Of a stretch of 14,146 nucleotides of DNA, positions 6,681 to 13,790 are shown one piece after another. Numbering within the stretch: the stretch's first letter is position 1; each line of letters begins with the position of its first letter. This stretch comes from Nocardioidaceae bacterium (lineage in GTDB: Bacteria > Actinomycetota > Actinomycetes > Propionibacteriales > Nocardioidaceae): assembly GCA_013698435.1 (NCBI GenBank), contig JACCVA010000253.1, positions 1 to 14,146 of the forward strand. Direction: 5' to 3'. Below the pieces are notes generated by a model that was not told where the DNA came from, did not search any database, and was given only the letters and a program-made list of their open reading frames with translations. The position numbers and the translations under genes were made by a program.

Positions 6681-8080
6681 AGGCGCCCGACCTCGGCATC
6701 GCATTCGGCCGGCTGTCGGTGCGGGCCAGGACGACGCTGCTGGCTGCAGCCGTTGTGCTCGCCGCCCTGGTGGGTGGGGCATCGCTGTTGTCGGACACTC
6801 TCGACGGTGCGCTCGAGCGCGAGCGCGACCGGGCGGTGGTCGCGCGGGCTCGAGACGTGGCCGTGCTCGCCCAGCAGGACGCGTTGCCCAAACAGCTGTC
6901 GGTGACCCCCGACGAGGACTTCGTGCAGGTCGTGAGCGGCGACGGCACGGTGGTAGCCGGGACGGCCGGGCGCCCCAGCCGGCCGCCGGCTGCAAGTTTC
7001 ACGCCGTCCGGAGCCGGGCCCGACGTACGCCGAGTCGACCACATCCCTGACGGCTCGGAGTTCGAGGACTACCGGGTAGCCGCCCTGCGGGTCGAGTCCC
7101 CTGACGGTCCCGTCACCGTTTACGCCGGCTATGCCGTCGAGTCGATCACCGAGAGTCAGCGTGCCGTCCGCCGCGCCTTGTGGCAGGGCATCCCGGCGCT
7201 CGTTCTGCTGTTGCTGGTGGGCACGTGGCTGCTCGTCGGCAGGGCGCTGGGGCCGGTCGCGGCGATCCGCAAGAAGGTGGACGACATCTCATTGCACGCC
7301 CTCGACCGGCGGGTGCCCGAGCCGTCGTCGCAGGATGAAGTGCGCGCGCTCGCCGTCACCATGAACGCGATGCTCGACCGACTCGAGGCAGCGAGCAACC
7401 GCCAGCGCGACTTCGTGGCGGACGCCTCACACGAGCTACAGAGCCCGATTGCCGCACTACGCGCCCAGCTCGAGGTCTCGCTCGCGCACCCTGACGCGAC
7501 CGACTGGCCGCAGACGGCGCGCTGGCTGCTCGAGGACACCGAACGGATGGAGCGGCTGGTCCGCGACCTCCTCTACCTGGCGCGTGCCGACAGCGGCCAG
7601 CTCACCGTCGACGGTGGTCAGGAGCTCGACCTCGACGACATCGTCCTCGAGGAGGCGTCCCGGCTGCGGGCCCGACTGTCGACGATCGCCCTCGACACCA
7701 GTCGAGTGTCGGCGGCGCCGTTTCGAGGCAGCCCCGACGCACTGACCCGGCTCGTGCGCAACCTGCTCGAGAACGCCGTCCGGTACGCCGCGTCCCGGGT
7801 CGACGTCACGCTCGGCGAAACTGCTGACCAGCGCATCCGTCTCGAGGTGTCCGACGACGGCCGAGGGGTCGCTCCGGCTGATCGGGCACGGATCTTCGAG
7901 CGGTTCATCCGACTCGAGCCCGACCGTGGTCGCGGCGACGGCGGGACGGGGCTCGGCCTGTCGATCTGCCGTGAGGTAGTGCACAGCCAGGGTGGGTCGA
8001 TCCGCTTCGTCGACGTACCGCGTGGCGCCAAGGTCGTCGTCGAATGGCCGTCGATGGCCCGGATCGAAGCGGCCGGGTGA
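6677..8080 (+). CDS. sensor histidine kinase (HAMP, HisKA, HATPase_c)
   Basis: A 467-residue membrane sensor kinase. After a short cytoplasmic N-terminus come TM1 (about 19-38), an extracytoplasmic sensor region of ~130 residues without a recognised fold (39-168), TM2 (about 169-190) and HAMP (190-240). HisKA follows, with the phospho-acceptor His252 in DASHELQSPIAAL. HATPase_c has the N box NLLENAVRY (first Asn at 362 by codon count), the G1 box DDGRG, the F box IFERF and the G2 box GTGLGL. GTG 6677 overlaps the regulator stop, so the pair is translationally coupled. The stop lies 11 bp from the convergent acyltransferase-like gene. The signal is unknown; the divergent PepSY protein is a plausible extracytoplasmic partner. 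Confidence 0.96.
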   Translation: MKAPDLGIAFGRLSVRARTTLLAAAVVLAALVGGASLLSDTLDGALERERDRAVVARARDVAVLAQQDALPKQLSVTPDEDFVQVVSGDGTVVAGTAGRPSRPPAASFTPSGAGPDVRRVDHIPDGSEFEDYRVAALRVESPDGPVTVYAGYAVESITESQRAVRRALWQGIPALVLLLLVGTWLLVGRALGPVAAIRKKVDDISLHALDRRVPEPSSQDEVRALAVTMNAMLDRLEAASNRQRDFVADASHELQSPIAALRAQLEVSLAHPDATDWPQTARWLLEDTERMERLVRDLLYLARADSGQLTVDGGQELDLDDIVLEEASRLRARLSTIALDTSRVSAAPFRGSPDALTRLVRNLLENAVRYAASRVDVTLGETADQRIRLEVSDDGRGVAPADRARIFERFIRLEPDRGRGDGGTGLGLSICREVVHSQGGSIRFVDVPRGAKVVVEWPSMARIEAAG

Positions 8081-8091
8081 CGCCGTCTGGT

Positions 8092-9192
8092 TCAGGCCGC
8101 CGACGACTGGCTGTCGAACACGGTGCCGAGCGAGATCTCGCGGAACGGCGACTCGCACGGTGGCCCGTCGGAGACGAGCAGGACCTGGTCGTCGAGGTCC
8201 ATGACGACCGAGCTGCAGGTGAGCGACCGCAGCTCGGGAGGATCCTCGGGGTTGACGTGGCGGCAGAGTGCATAGGGATGCCCGAGGTGGTCCCGAAGGG
8301 CGTCAGCCATGTCCTCGGCAGTAAGGGCCTGGTCCGCCGCCCGCGCGGTGAGGAGCTGGCGCAGCCGGTAGTCGCGGAACAGCGACGACCCACCGATGTC
8401 GTAGATGGCGTCCACGACGTCGATGTCGGAGGCGAAGTGGTTGGCATGGATGAGCAGACCATCGGTCGGAAGCACCCGCCCGGTGGCGTTCGGTGCGATC
8501 TCGAGGTCGACGGCCACTCCGCCGGCCGTGCCGACGAGCAGGTTGATCGAGGCGCTGCGCGGTAGCGCCGTCACCTTGAGCGCAGGCGAGATGCCGTGCG
8601 GCTGGTCCAGCGCTGCCCGGATGAGGACGTGGTACGGCACACCACCGGGCGCACCGTCTCGGTCGCAGTGCAGCAGGTTGACGCACACACCGACGCCGGC
8701 CGAGTTGAGGCCGGTCTTCGCGAGCATCCCCGCCTCCGTGAGGCAGACGATCTCGTGCCCGCGTTCGTCGCGGGTGGCGAGCACGAGCGAGTACGGCTGC
8801 TGCGACGGGTACCAGTCCCAGTTCTGGGCCAGCAAGGTGTGCCCCGAGGCAGTTGTCTCCGGAAGCGCTGCGACTCCGGTGCACTCCGTCACCTGTGGAC
8901 CTGCAGGGAGCATCAGCTCGGTGCGAGCGTTGAGCGCGTAGATGTCGCCCACTGCCACGTCGACCGCTTCGGCGAGCGCATCCAGGGTCGCCGCGATCCG
9001 GGGGGCGTGCTCGTGCGTCGTGATACGGAAGGCCTCACCGAGGCGCCGCGCCTGAGCGCTGTCGACCCCGACCGCCCGGAACTTCTCGCGGTAGTCGTCG
9101 AGGTTGCCCTCGATCAACCCGCGGGCCTGCTCGCCGTACGCGGCACCGATCTCAGCAGGGTCACCCTGTGCGACCAGTAATGGGAACGTCAT
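8092..9192 (-). CDS. C45-family acyl-CoA:6-aminopenicillanate acyltransferase-like Ntn hydrolase
   Basis: A 366-residue protein of the AAT/C45 family, relatives of fungal isopenicillin-N acyltransferase. These are made as proenzymes that self-cleave to expose an N-terminal Cys and then hydrolyse or transfer amide-linked acyl groups. The predicted nucleophile is Cys104 in VTECTGVAAL, followed by LLAQNWDWYP, the conserved NWDW block. Further family features are LTEAGMLAKTGLNSAGVGV and LIHANHF. The residue before the nucleophile is Glu rather than the Gly of the fungal enzyme. ATG 9192 is preferred over GTG 9228 because TAAGGT lies exactly 7 nt upstream (leaderless) and because the protein alignment naturally begins MTFPLLVAQGDP. 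The bacterial substrate is unknown; beta-lactam acylation should not be assumed. It is divergent from the purine phosphorylase operon, 57 bp between start codons. Confidence 0.88.
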   Translation of the reverse strand: MTFPLLVAQGDPAEIGAAYGEQARGLIEGNLDDYREKFRAVGVDSAQARRLGEAFRITTHEHAPRIAATLDALAEAVDVAVGDIYALNARTELMLPAGPQVTECTGVAALPETTASGHTLLAQNWDWYPSQQPYSLVLATRDERGHEIVCLTEAGMLAKTGLNSAGVGVCVNLLHCDRDGAPGGVPYHVLIRAALDQPHGISPALKVTALPRSASINLLVGTAGGVAVDLEIAPNATGRVLPTDGLLIHANHFASDIDVVDAIYDIGGSSLFRDYRLRQLLTARAADQALTAEDMADALRDHLGHPYALCRHVNPEDPPELRSLTCSSVVMDLDDQVLLVSDGPPCESPFREISLGTVFDSQSSAA

Positions 9193-9199
9193 AGGTCCG

Positions 9200-9205
9200 A
9201 CCTTA
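9200..9205 (-). promoter_or_regulatory. probable -10 element, leaderless C45 acyltransferase-like transcript
   Basis: TAAGGT on the minus strand is followed by 7 nt and ATG 9192. It also decides the start, since the longer GTG 9228 reading would place this hexamer inside the coding region. Confidence 0.55.
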
Positions 9206-9236
9206 GTGGCGGATCTGGCGGCTGACACAGCCTGGC

Positions 9237-9242
9237 TAGGCT
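9237..9242 (+). promoter_or_regulatory. probable -10 element, leaderless PNP operon transcript
   Basis: TAGGCT is followed by 7 nt and ATG 9250, and there is no Shine-Dalgarno. It is 31 bp from the oppositely directed -10 of the C45 gene, so the upstream parts of the two promoters occupy the same DNA. Confidence 0.55.
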
Positions 9243-9249
9243 GACCGGC

Positions 9250-10074
9250 ATGCGGGCCTCACCGGATTCGGCGTCGAGCGAGGACCCCTATCTGCGTGCT
9301 CTCGACGCCGCGAATGCCTTGCGCGCAAGACAGTTCGGTAAACATGACGTGGTGCTGGTCCTCGGGTCAGGGTGGCTCAGTGTGCTCGATTCGTGGCCGG
9401 AGCCATTGGCCGGCATACCCATGAGTGACGTGCCCGGTTTCGTGGCACCGGTGGCGGAGGGACAGGGCCACGAGATTCGCTCGTATCACGTCGGCGGCAT
9501 GCGGGTGCTGGTCTTGCTCGGTCGCACCCACCTCTACGAGGGACGCGGCGTGGGGCCGGTCGCGCACGGAGTGCGCACCGCAGCAGCGCTCGGCTGCCGC
9601 ACTGCTGTGCTGACCAATGCCAACGGATCGCTGCGCGCCGACTGGGCCCCGGGCACCTGCGTCTTGGTGAGCGACCATCTCAATCTGTCCGCTGTATCGC
9701 CGCTGGTAGGGCCGCGGTTCGTCGACCTCACGTCGGCGTACACGCCGCGCCTGAGGGAGCACGCGAGGCGCATCCATCCTGAGTTCGCCGAGGGGATATA
9801 CGCGATGCTGCCCGGACCGCACTACCAGACCCGCTGCGAGGGTGGGATGCTCGCGCACTGGGGCGCTGACGTCGTGGGGATGTCGACGGTCCTGGAGGTC
9901 ATCGCCGCCCGGGAGCTTGATCTGGAGGTGCTCGCGCTCTCCCTGGTGGCCGTCGCCGAAGGGCTCGACACGGGCGTCGATCCGAGCCAGGTCGTCGAGA
10001 TGGCGAGACAATCAGCGCGAGCACTGGGTCCGGTGCTCGCGGAGATCATCGGACAGCTGGAAGGACAGTCATGA
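9250..10074 (+). CDS. purine nucleoside phosphorylase family protein with altered base pocket
   Basis: A 274-residue member of the trimeric PNP/MTAP family, which splits nucleosides with phosphate to free base and (deoxy)ribose 1-phosphate. Phosphate-site motifs are present: VLVLGSGW (35-42) and GRTHLYEG with Arg and His. TNANGSL replaces the usual TNAAGGL, and FVDLTSAYTPRLRE, PGPHYQTRCE and GADVVGMSTVLEVIAAR all align with the mycobacterial enzyme. Two purine-recognition residues are changed: the Glu of PHYETPAE is Gln193, and the Asn of SLVTN is Val235 (SLVAVAEG), with the preceding Thr now Ala234. In classic PNPs that Glu and Asn hold 6-oxopurines, so specificity is probably different. It overlaps the NCS1 permease by ATGA. 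The fold is certain, the substrate is not; adenosine, methylthioadenosine or a modified base are all possible. Confidence 0.88.
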   Translation: MRASPDSASSEDPYLRALDAANALRARQFGKHDVVLVLGSGWLSVLDSWPEPLAGIPMSDVPGFVAPVAEGQGHEIRSYHVGGMRVLVLLGRTHLYEGRGVGPVAHGVRTAAALGCRTAVLTNANGSLRADWAPGTCVLVSDHLNLSAVSPLVGPRFVDLTSAYTPRLREHARRIHPEFAEGIYAMLPGPHYQTRCEGGMLAHWGADVVGMSTVLEVIAARELDLEVLALSLVAVAEGLDTGVDPSQVVEMARQSARALGPVLAEIIGQLEGQS

Positions 10075-11594
10075 GCGTCGACAGTTCATCGTCGTCCACG
10101 ACGGCAGGCGGCGCGTCGAACGCGCTGTCGGTCGAGCGGAACGGGATCAACGTCATCTCGGAGGCCGAGCGCAAGGGGCACCCCCGCGACCTCTTCTGGC
10201 CCTGGTGCGCGGCCAACATCTCGGTGTTCGGCGTCTCCTACGGCTCGTTCGTGCTCGGCTTCGGCATCAACGGCTGGCAAGCGCTCGGTGCTGGCGCCGT
10301 CGGCGTCATCTTGTCGTTCCTGCTGGTCGGTCTCGTGTCGCTGGCGGGCCGCCGCGGCTCCGCACCCACCATGGTGCTGTCGCGGGCGGCGTTCGGAGTC
10401 CGCGGCAACTCTGTGCCGACCTTGGTGTCGTACCTGATCCTGGTCGGCTACGAGACCGCTCTGGTGGCGCTCGCGACCTTCGCGACCGCGACGGTCTTTG
10501 GCCGGCTGGGGTGGAGCGACGGCGACACCACCAAGATCCTCGCCTTCGTGGTCGTAGCTGCGGTCATCGTAGCCGGCGGTGTGCTCGGCTTCGATATGGT
10601 GATGCGGCTGCAGAAGTGGTTGACCGTTCTGCTCGTTGTCGTGACGGTTGCCTACATCGCCCTGACCGTCGACGAGATCTCGGGCTCCGCCCTGGGCGCC
10701 CTCCCGGCCGGCGACGTCAAGGCCGTCTTCGGTGCCTTCGTGGTGGTGGTCTCCGGGTTCGGGATCAGCTGGGTCAACTCCGCCGCCGACTACTCCCGCT
10801 ACCTGCCCCGCAGAGCCTCCAGCCGAGGTGTCGTGGGGTGGACGACGTTCGGCGGCAGCGCCCCGTTGGTCGTGCTGGTGGCGTACGGCGTCCTGCTCGC
10901 CGGCTCCGACCCCAAGCTTTCGTCGGCGCTGGCAGCAGACCCTATCGGTGCGCTCACGCTGGCGCTGCCCGACTGGTTCCTGGTGCCCTTCGTCATCGTC
11001 GCAGTGGCGGGGCTGGTGTCAGGCGCGCTGCTCGACATCTATTCCTCAGGGCTCACTCTCCTGACGCTGGGGCTGCCGGTGCCGCGCTGGGCAGCGGCCG
11101 CCCTCGACGGCGTCATCATGGTCATCGGTACCATCTACATCGTCTGGTTTGCGGGGGACTTCCTGACGCCGTTCTTCGCGTTCCTGGTCACCCTCGCGGT
11201 GCCGATCGCGGCGTGGTGCGGAGTCTTCCTCGCCGACCTGTTGCTCCGGCGTCGCGACTACGACGACGGCGACCTCTTCGACCCCCGCGGGCGTTACGGC
11301 GCAGTCAACCCGCTGGCGCTGGGATCCATGGTCGTCTCGACCGTCATCGGCTGGGGGCTGGTCGTCAGCACCGCCGCCGACGGGTTCCCGCCTGAGGCGG
11401 CGGGGTTCGGCTGGCAGGGCTACCTGATCGAACCGTTCGGCCTCGGGCCCAAGCTCGAGGGACCGTGGACGTACGCCAACCTCGGTGTAGTGGTCGCACT
11501 CGTGCTGCCGTTCCTGGCCTACTTGCTGCTGGGACAACGGGCCGTCCGGCGGCAGGAGTCAGTCGCTGCGCACGAGCAGTCCATGACGGCGTGA
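10071..11594 (+). CDS. NCS1 family purine/cytosine permease-like transporter
   Basis: A 507-residue integral membrane symporter of the nucleobase:cation symporter-1 family, with about 12 transmembrane helices starting near residue 45. Family features are WPWCAANISVFGVSYGSF (TM1), GSAPTMVLSRAAFGVRGN (about 96-113) after TM2, the WVNSAADYSRYLPRRAS loop typical of CodB/Fcy-type proteins, and GWTTFGGSAPLVVLVAYG. The N-terminal ~30 residues are a Ser/Thr/Ala-rich cytoplasmic tail. ATG 10071 overlaps the phosphorylase stop and has a good Shine-Dalgarno (GGAAGG, 10059-10064). Import of the base or a related compound handled by the upstream phosphorylase is the natural inference; NCS1 members carry cytosine, purines, allantoin, hydantoins or vitamins, so the cargo is undecided. 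Confidence 0.94.
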   Translation: MSVDSSSSSTTAGGASNALSVERNGINVISEAERKGHPRDLFWPWCAANISVFGVSYGSFVLGFGINGWQALGAGAVGVILSFLLVGLVSLAGRRGSAPTMVLSRAAFGVRGNSVPTLVSYLILVGYETALVALATFATATVFGRLGWSDGDTTKILAFVVVAAVIVAGGVLGFDMVMRLQKWLTVLLVVVTVAYIALTVDEISGSALGALPAGDVKAVFGAFVVVVSGFGISWVNSAADYSRYLPRRASSRGVVGWTTFGGSAPLVVLVAYGVLLAGSDPKLSSALAADPIGALTLALPDWFLVPFVIVAVAGLVSGALLDIYSSGLTLLTLGLPVPRWAAAALDGVIMVIGTIYIVWFAGDFLTPFFAFLVTLAVPIAAWCGVFLADLLLRRRDYDDGDLFDPRGRYGAVNPLALGSMVVSTVIGWGLVVSTAADGFPPEAAGFGWQGYLIEPFGLGPKLEGPWTYANLGVVVALVLPFLAYLLLGQRAVRRQESVAAHEQSMTA

Positions 11595-12100
11595 TCAAGG
11601 TCGACCTGTGGGGACCAGCGCGTGCCGGTGAGCACGCCGCCGAGGTCTACCAGATCTACGACAAGATCTTCGGTGACCAGCCGGACCAGTCCGTATGGCG
11701 CACCGACATGTACGACCGACATCGCGCCCGTGACGGTTTCCGCTTGAGCCTCGCCCACGACGACAGCGCGCTGGTCGGGTTCGCTTGGGGCTACCTCGGC
11801 GAACGCGGTCAGTTCTGGTCGGATTTTGTGGTCTCCGCAGTGCCTGACGTCGCCGAGGACTGGGTGGGGGGACACTTCGAGTTCGTCGAGCTGGCCGTCC
11901 TCGACAGCCATCGGCGACGTGGTGTCGGCGTACGCCTGCACGACCGGCTCCTCGAGGGCGTGTCCGCGGACCGTGCACTTCTCGGCACCGACAACGACGA
12001 AACCAGCCCGGCGGTGCGGCTCTACCAGTCGCGCGGCTGGTCGAAGCTGGGTGAACTGAACCCGCAGACCCAGCTGATGGGCATTCATCTGCACCAGTGA
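11591..12100 (+). CDS. GNAT family N-acetyltransferase
   Basis: A 169-residue GCN5-related acetyltransferase that moves an acyl group from acetyl-CoA to an amine. Motif A is clear: FVELAVLDSHRRRGVGVRLH with the RRRGVG pyrophosphate loop at 108-113. Motif B is SPAVRLYQSRGW (139-150). The N-terminal acceptor region (1-60) is not recognisable. GTG 11591 overlaps the permease stop (GTGA) without its own strong ribosome binding site, so it is translationally coupled and belongs to the PNP-permease operon. The frame is open further upstream inside the permease gene, but starting earlier adds only out-of-frame permease sequence. The substrate is unknown; a product of the nucleobase pathway is one idea, but GNAT genes also join operons without a metabolic link. 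Confidence 0.9.
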   Translation: MIKVDLWGPARAGEHAAEVYQIYDKIFGDQPDQSVWRTDMYDRHRARDGFRLSLAHDDSALVGFAWGYLGERGQFWSDFVVSAVPDVAEDWVGGHFEFVELAVLDSHRRRGVGVRLHDRLLEGVSADRALLGTDNDETSPAVRLYQSRGWSKLGELNPQTQLMGIHLHQ

Positions 12101-12109
12101 CAGCGCCGC

Positions 12110-12115
12110 TAGGGT
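12110..12115 (+). promoter_or_regulatory. probable -10 element, leaderless menB transcript
   Basis: TAGGGT is followed by 7 nt and ATG 12123, with no Shine-Dalgarno. It begins 10 bp after the GNAT stop codon, so menB probably has its own promoter within an apparently continuous gene string. Confidence 0.55.
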
Positions 12116-12122
12116 CGCCGAT

Positions 12123-13037
12123 ATGGCGCAAGCACAGGTGTCCGAGATCTTCGACCCGCAGGCATGGCGGCCGGTGGACGGCTTCGACCAGTTGACGGAC
12201 GTCACCTACCACCGCGCCGTCGACCAGGGCACGGTGCGCATCGCGTTCGACCGGCCGGAGGTGCGCAACGCCTTCCGCCCGCACACCGTTGACGAGCTCT
12301 ATCGCTGCCTCGAACACGCCCGGATGTCACCGGACGTCGGATGCGTGCTGCTCACCGGTAACGGACCGTCACCGCGTGACGGAGGCTGGGCCTTCTGCTC
12401 GGGTGGCGACCAGCGCATCCGCGGCAGAGCCGGATACCAGTACGCCGAGGGCGAGACCGCCGACACGGTTGACCCGTCTCGCTTGGGGAGACTGCACATC
12501 CTCGAGTGCCAGCGGCTCATCCGCTTCATGCCCAAGGTCGTGATCTGTGTGGTGCCCGGTTGGGCGGCCGGAGGGGGCCACAGTCTGCACGTCGTCTGTG
12601 ACCTCACCCTCGCGTCGGCCGAGCAGGCGCGGTTCAAGCAGACCGATGCCGACGTGGCGTCCTTCGACGGAGGCTTCGGGTCGGCGTACCTCGCTCGGCA
12701 GGTCGGGCAGAAGTTCGCGCGCGAGATCTTCTTTCTCGGCGAGGAGTACGACGCCGCTGCCGCTCACCGGATGGGCATGGTGAACGCCGTCGTGCCGCAT
12801 GCCGAACTCGAGCGGACCGCACTGGGGTGGGCACGCAAGATCAACGCCAAGTCGCCGACGGCGCAGCGGATGCTCAAGTACGCCTTCAACCTGATCGACG
12901 ACGGTCTTGTCGGGCAGCAGTTGTTCGCCGGTGAGGCGACCCGGCTGGCGTACGGCACCGACGAGGCGGCCGAGGGACGCGACGCCTTCCTCGAGAAGCG
13001 GGCCCCTGACTGGAGGGACTACCCGTACTCGTACTGA
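12123..13037 (+). CDS. menB: 1,4-dihydroxy-2-naphthoyl-CoA synthase
   Basis: MenB, a crotonase-fold cytoplasmic enzyme of menaquinone biosynthesis that closes o-succinylbenzoyl-CoA to 1,4-dihydroxy-2-naphthoyl-CoA. The 304 residues follow the M. tuberculosis protein closely throughout: RPEVRNAFRPHTVDELYR, LLTGNGPSP, GGWAFCSGGDQRIRGRAGYQ (oxyanion-hole region), GWAAGGGHSLHVVCDLTLAS, KQTDADVASFDGGFGSAYLA and the C-terminal LAYGTDEAAEGRDAFLEKR. Asp175 in QTD matches the side-chain carboxylate of the mycobacterial type, which replaces the bicarbonate used by enteric MenB. ATG 12123 is fixed by similarity and by the leaderless -10 at 7 nt. No other men gene is visible here. Confidence 0.97.
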   Translation: MAQAQVSEIFDPQAWRPVDGFDQLTDVTYHRAVDQGTVRIAFDRPEVRNAFRPHTVDELYRCLEHARMSPDVGCVLLTGNGPSPRDGGWAFCSGGDQRIRGRAGYQYAEGETADTVDPSRLGRLHILECQRLIRFMPKVVICVVPGWAAGGGHSLHVVCDLTLASAEQARFKQTDADVASFDGGFGSAYLARQVGQKFAREIFFLGEEYDAAAAHRMGMVNAVVPHAELERTALGWARKINAKSPTAQRMLKYAFNLIDDGLVGQQLFAGEATRLAYGTDEAAEGRDAFLEKRAPDWRDYPYSY

Positions 13038-13176
13038 GCTTCATCTCTGACCGGAACCCACGCGATAACGCCGCCTCAGCGACCTGCGCGCCTTGTTTGA
13101 GCCTTGAATCGTTACCTGCACTTGTGGTGCCCTACTAACTGATAGATGCACGTTTAGTGGTTAGGACAACACGTCC
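13038..13176. other. 139-bp intergenic region upstream of the secreted-protein gene
   Basis: Noticeably more A+T-rich than its surroundings, so it probably holds the promoter of the secreted-protein gene. TTGTGG (13122-13127) and TAGATG (13143-13148), 15 bp apart, are a weak -35/-10 pair. ACTAAC (13134-13139) and GTTTAGT (13152-13158) form an imperfect inverted repeat around it. No terminator after menB is evident. Confidence 0.3.
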
Positions 13177-13710
13177 ATGCGCAAGCTCAGCACTGCCGCG
13201 GCGGTCGCCGCCTTGACGTTCACCGGCCTGGGGTTGACCACTGGGACGGCTGAAGCCGACCAGTCCTCGTCGCCGTGGATCAGCTACCGTGAGCCTGACT
13301 TCACGATCGCGGCTGGCGACGGCTGCACCTTCCAGGTGGACGCGCATGTGGTCGACGACCACGAGGCATACCGGGTGCTCGAGACCTACCCCGATGGCAC
13401 TGACAAGACGCAGTCGTGGAAGGGCTTGCTGAAGATCGCCTTCACCAACCACGACACCGGTGCGACCGTGACGCGCAACGTCAACGGGCGTGCCCTGATC
13501 GATTACGGCCCCGACGGCTCCTTCGAGCAGATCACGATCCTTTCGGGCCACTTCACCACCAGCTTCGCACCAGGCAACGAGGTTCCACCGGGCATCTACT
13601 ACGTCGGCGGCAAGGGCACCCAGATGACGCTGAACCCGGACGGCACCAAGACGCTGGTGCTCGGCAAGAACGGTGCCGCTGAGAACCTCTGCCCTGCCCT
13701 CGCCGGGTGA
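13177..13710 (+). CDS. secreted protein of unknown function
   Basis: A 177-residue exported protein. The signal peptide has basic MRK, a hydrophobic core over about residues 7-22 and an AEA cleavage site after residue 27. The mature ~150 residues look beta-rich, with repeated Gly/Asp/Thr turns such as YPDGTDKTQSW, NHDTGATVTRNVNG, YGPDGSFEQITI and MTLNPDGTKTLV. Two cysteines, Cys50 (GDGCTF) and Cys172 (ENLCPALAG), lie near the two ends and could form a disulfide closing the domain. It resembles small secreted proteins common in Nocardioides and Streptomyces genomes, for which I know no function. ATG 13177 has AGGA at 13163-13166 as a rather distant ribosome binding site (10 nt). It is a single gene between menB and pntA. 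Confidence 0.87.
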   Translation: MRKLSTAAAVAALTFTGLGLTTGTAEADQSSSPWISYREPDFTIAAGDGCTFQVDAHVVDDHEAYRVLETYPDGTDKTQSWKGLLKIAFTNHDTGATVTRNVNGRALIDYGPDGSFEQITILSGHFTTSFAPGNEVPPGIYYVGGKGTQMTLNPDGTKTLVLGKNGAAENLCPALAG

Positions 13711-13736
13711 CCAGGGGCGAAAACCGCTGGTTGTGG

Positions 13737-13758
13737 GACACCAGAGTCAGATGGTGTC
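13737..13758. repeat. 7-bp perfect inverted repeat between the secreted-protein gene and pntA
   Basis: GACACCA (13737-13743) and TGGTGTC (13752-13758) are perfectly complementary around an 8-nt loop. The repeat ends about 20 bp before the pntA -10, so it overlaps the expected -35 region and could be an operator; without a T run it is a weak terminator candidate. Confidence 0.35.
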
Positions 13759-13777
13759 GGACGGGGTGAGTTTGCTC

Positions 13778-13783
13778 TAGGTT
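13778..13783 (+). promoter_or_regulatory. probable -10 element, leaderless pntA transcript
   Basis: TAGGTT is followed by 7 nt and the GTG start at 13791, with no Shine-Dalgarno. This is the same spacing as at menB and the PNP operon. Confidence 0.5.
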
Positions 13784-13790
13784 CGAGCAC

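Noticed and set aside
8081..8091. Bidirectional terminator between the convergent kinase and C45 genes.
   Set aside because: Only 11 bp separate the stop codons and no stem-loop with a U tract is visible.
7457..8158. Minus-strand frame beneath the sensor kinase gene.
   Set aside because: The plus strand carries complete HisKA and HATPase motifs; the antisense product has no recognisable feature.
9820..9960. Reading the altered PNP pocket as a decaying pseudogene.
   Set aside because: The frame is intact, the other motifs are kept, and the gene is coupled to intact downstream genes, so altered specificity fits better.
9842..11395. 517-codon plus-strand frame overlapping the PNP and permease genes.
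   Set aside because: The Arg-rich translation lacks motifs; the PNP and NCS1 reading frames are clearly the coding ones.
13057..13080. Possible rho-independent terminator after menB.
   Set aside because: Only very short stems (3-5 bp) can be drawn and there is no T run.
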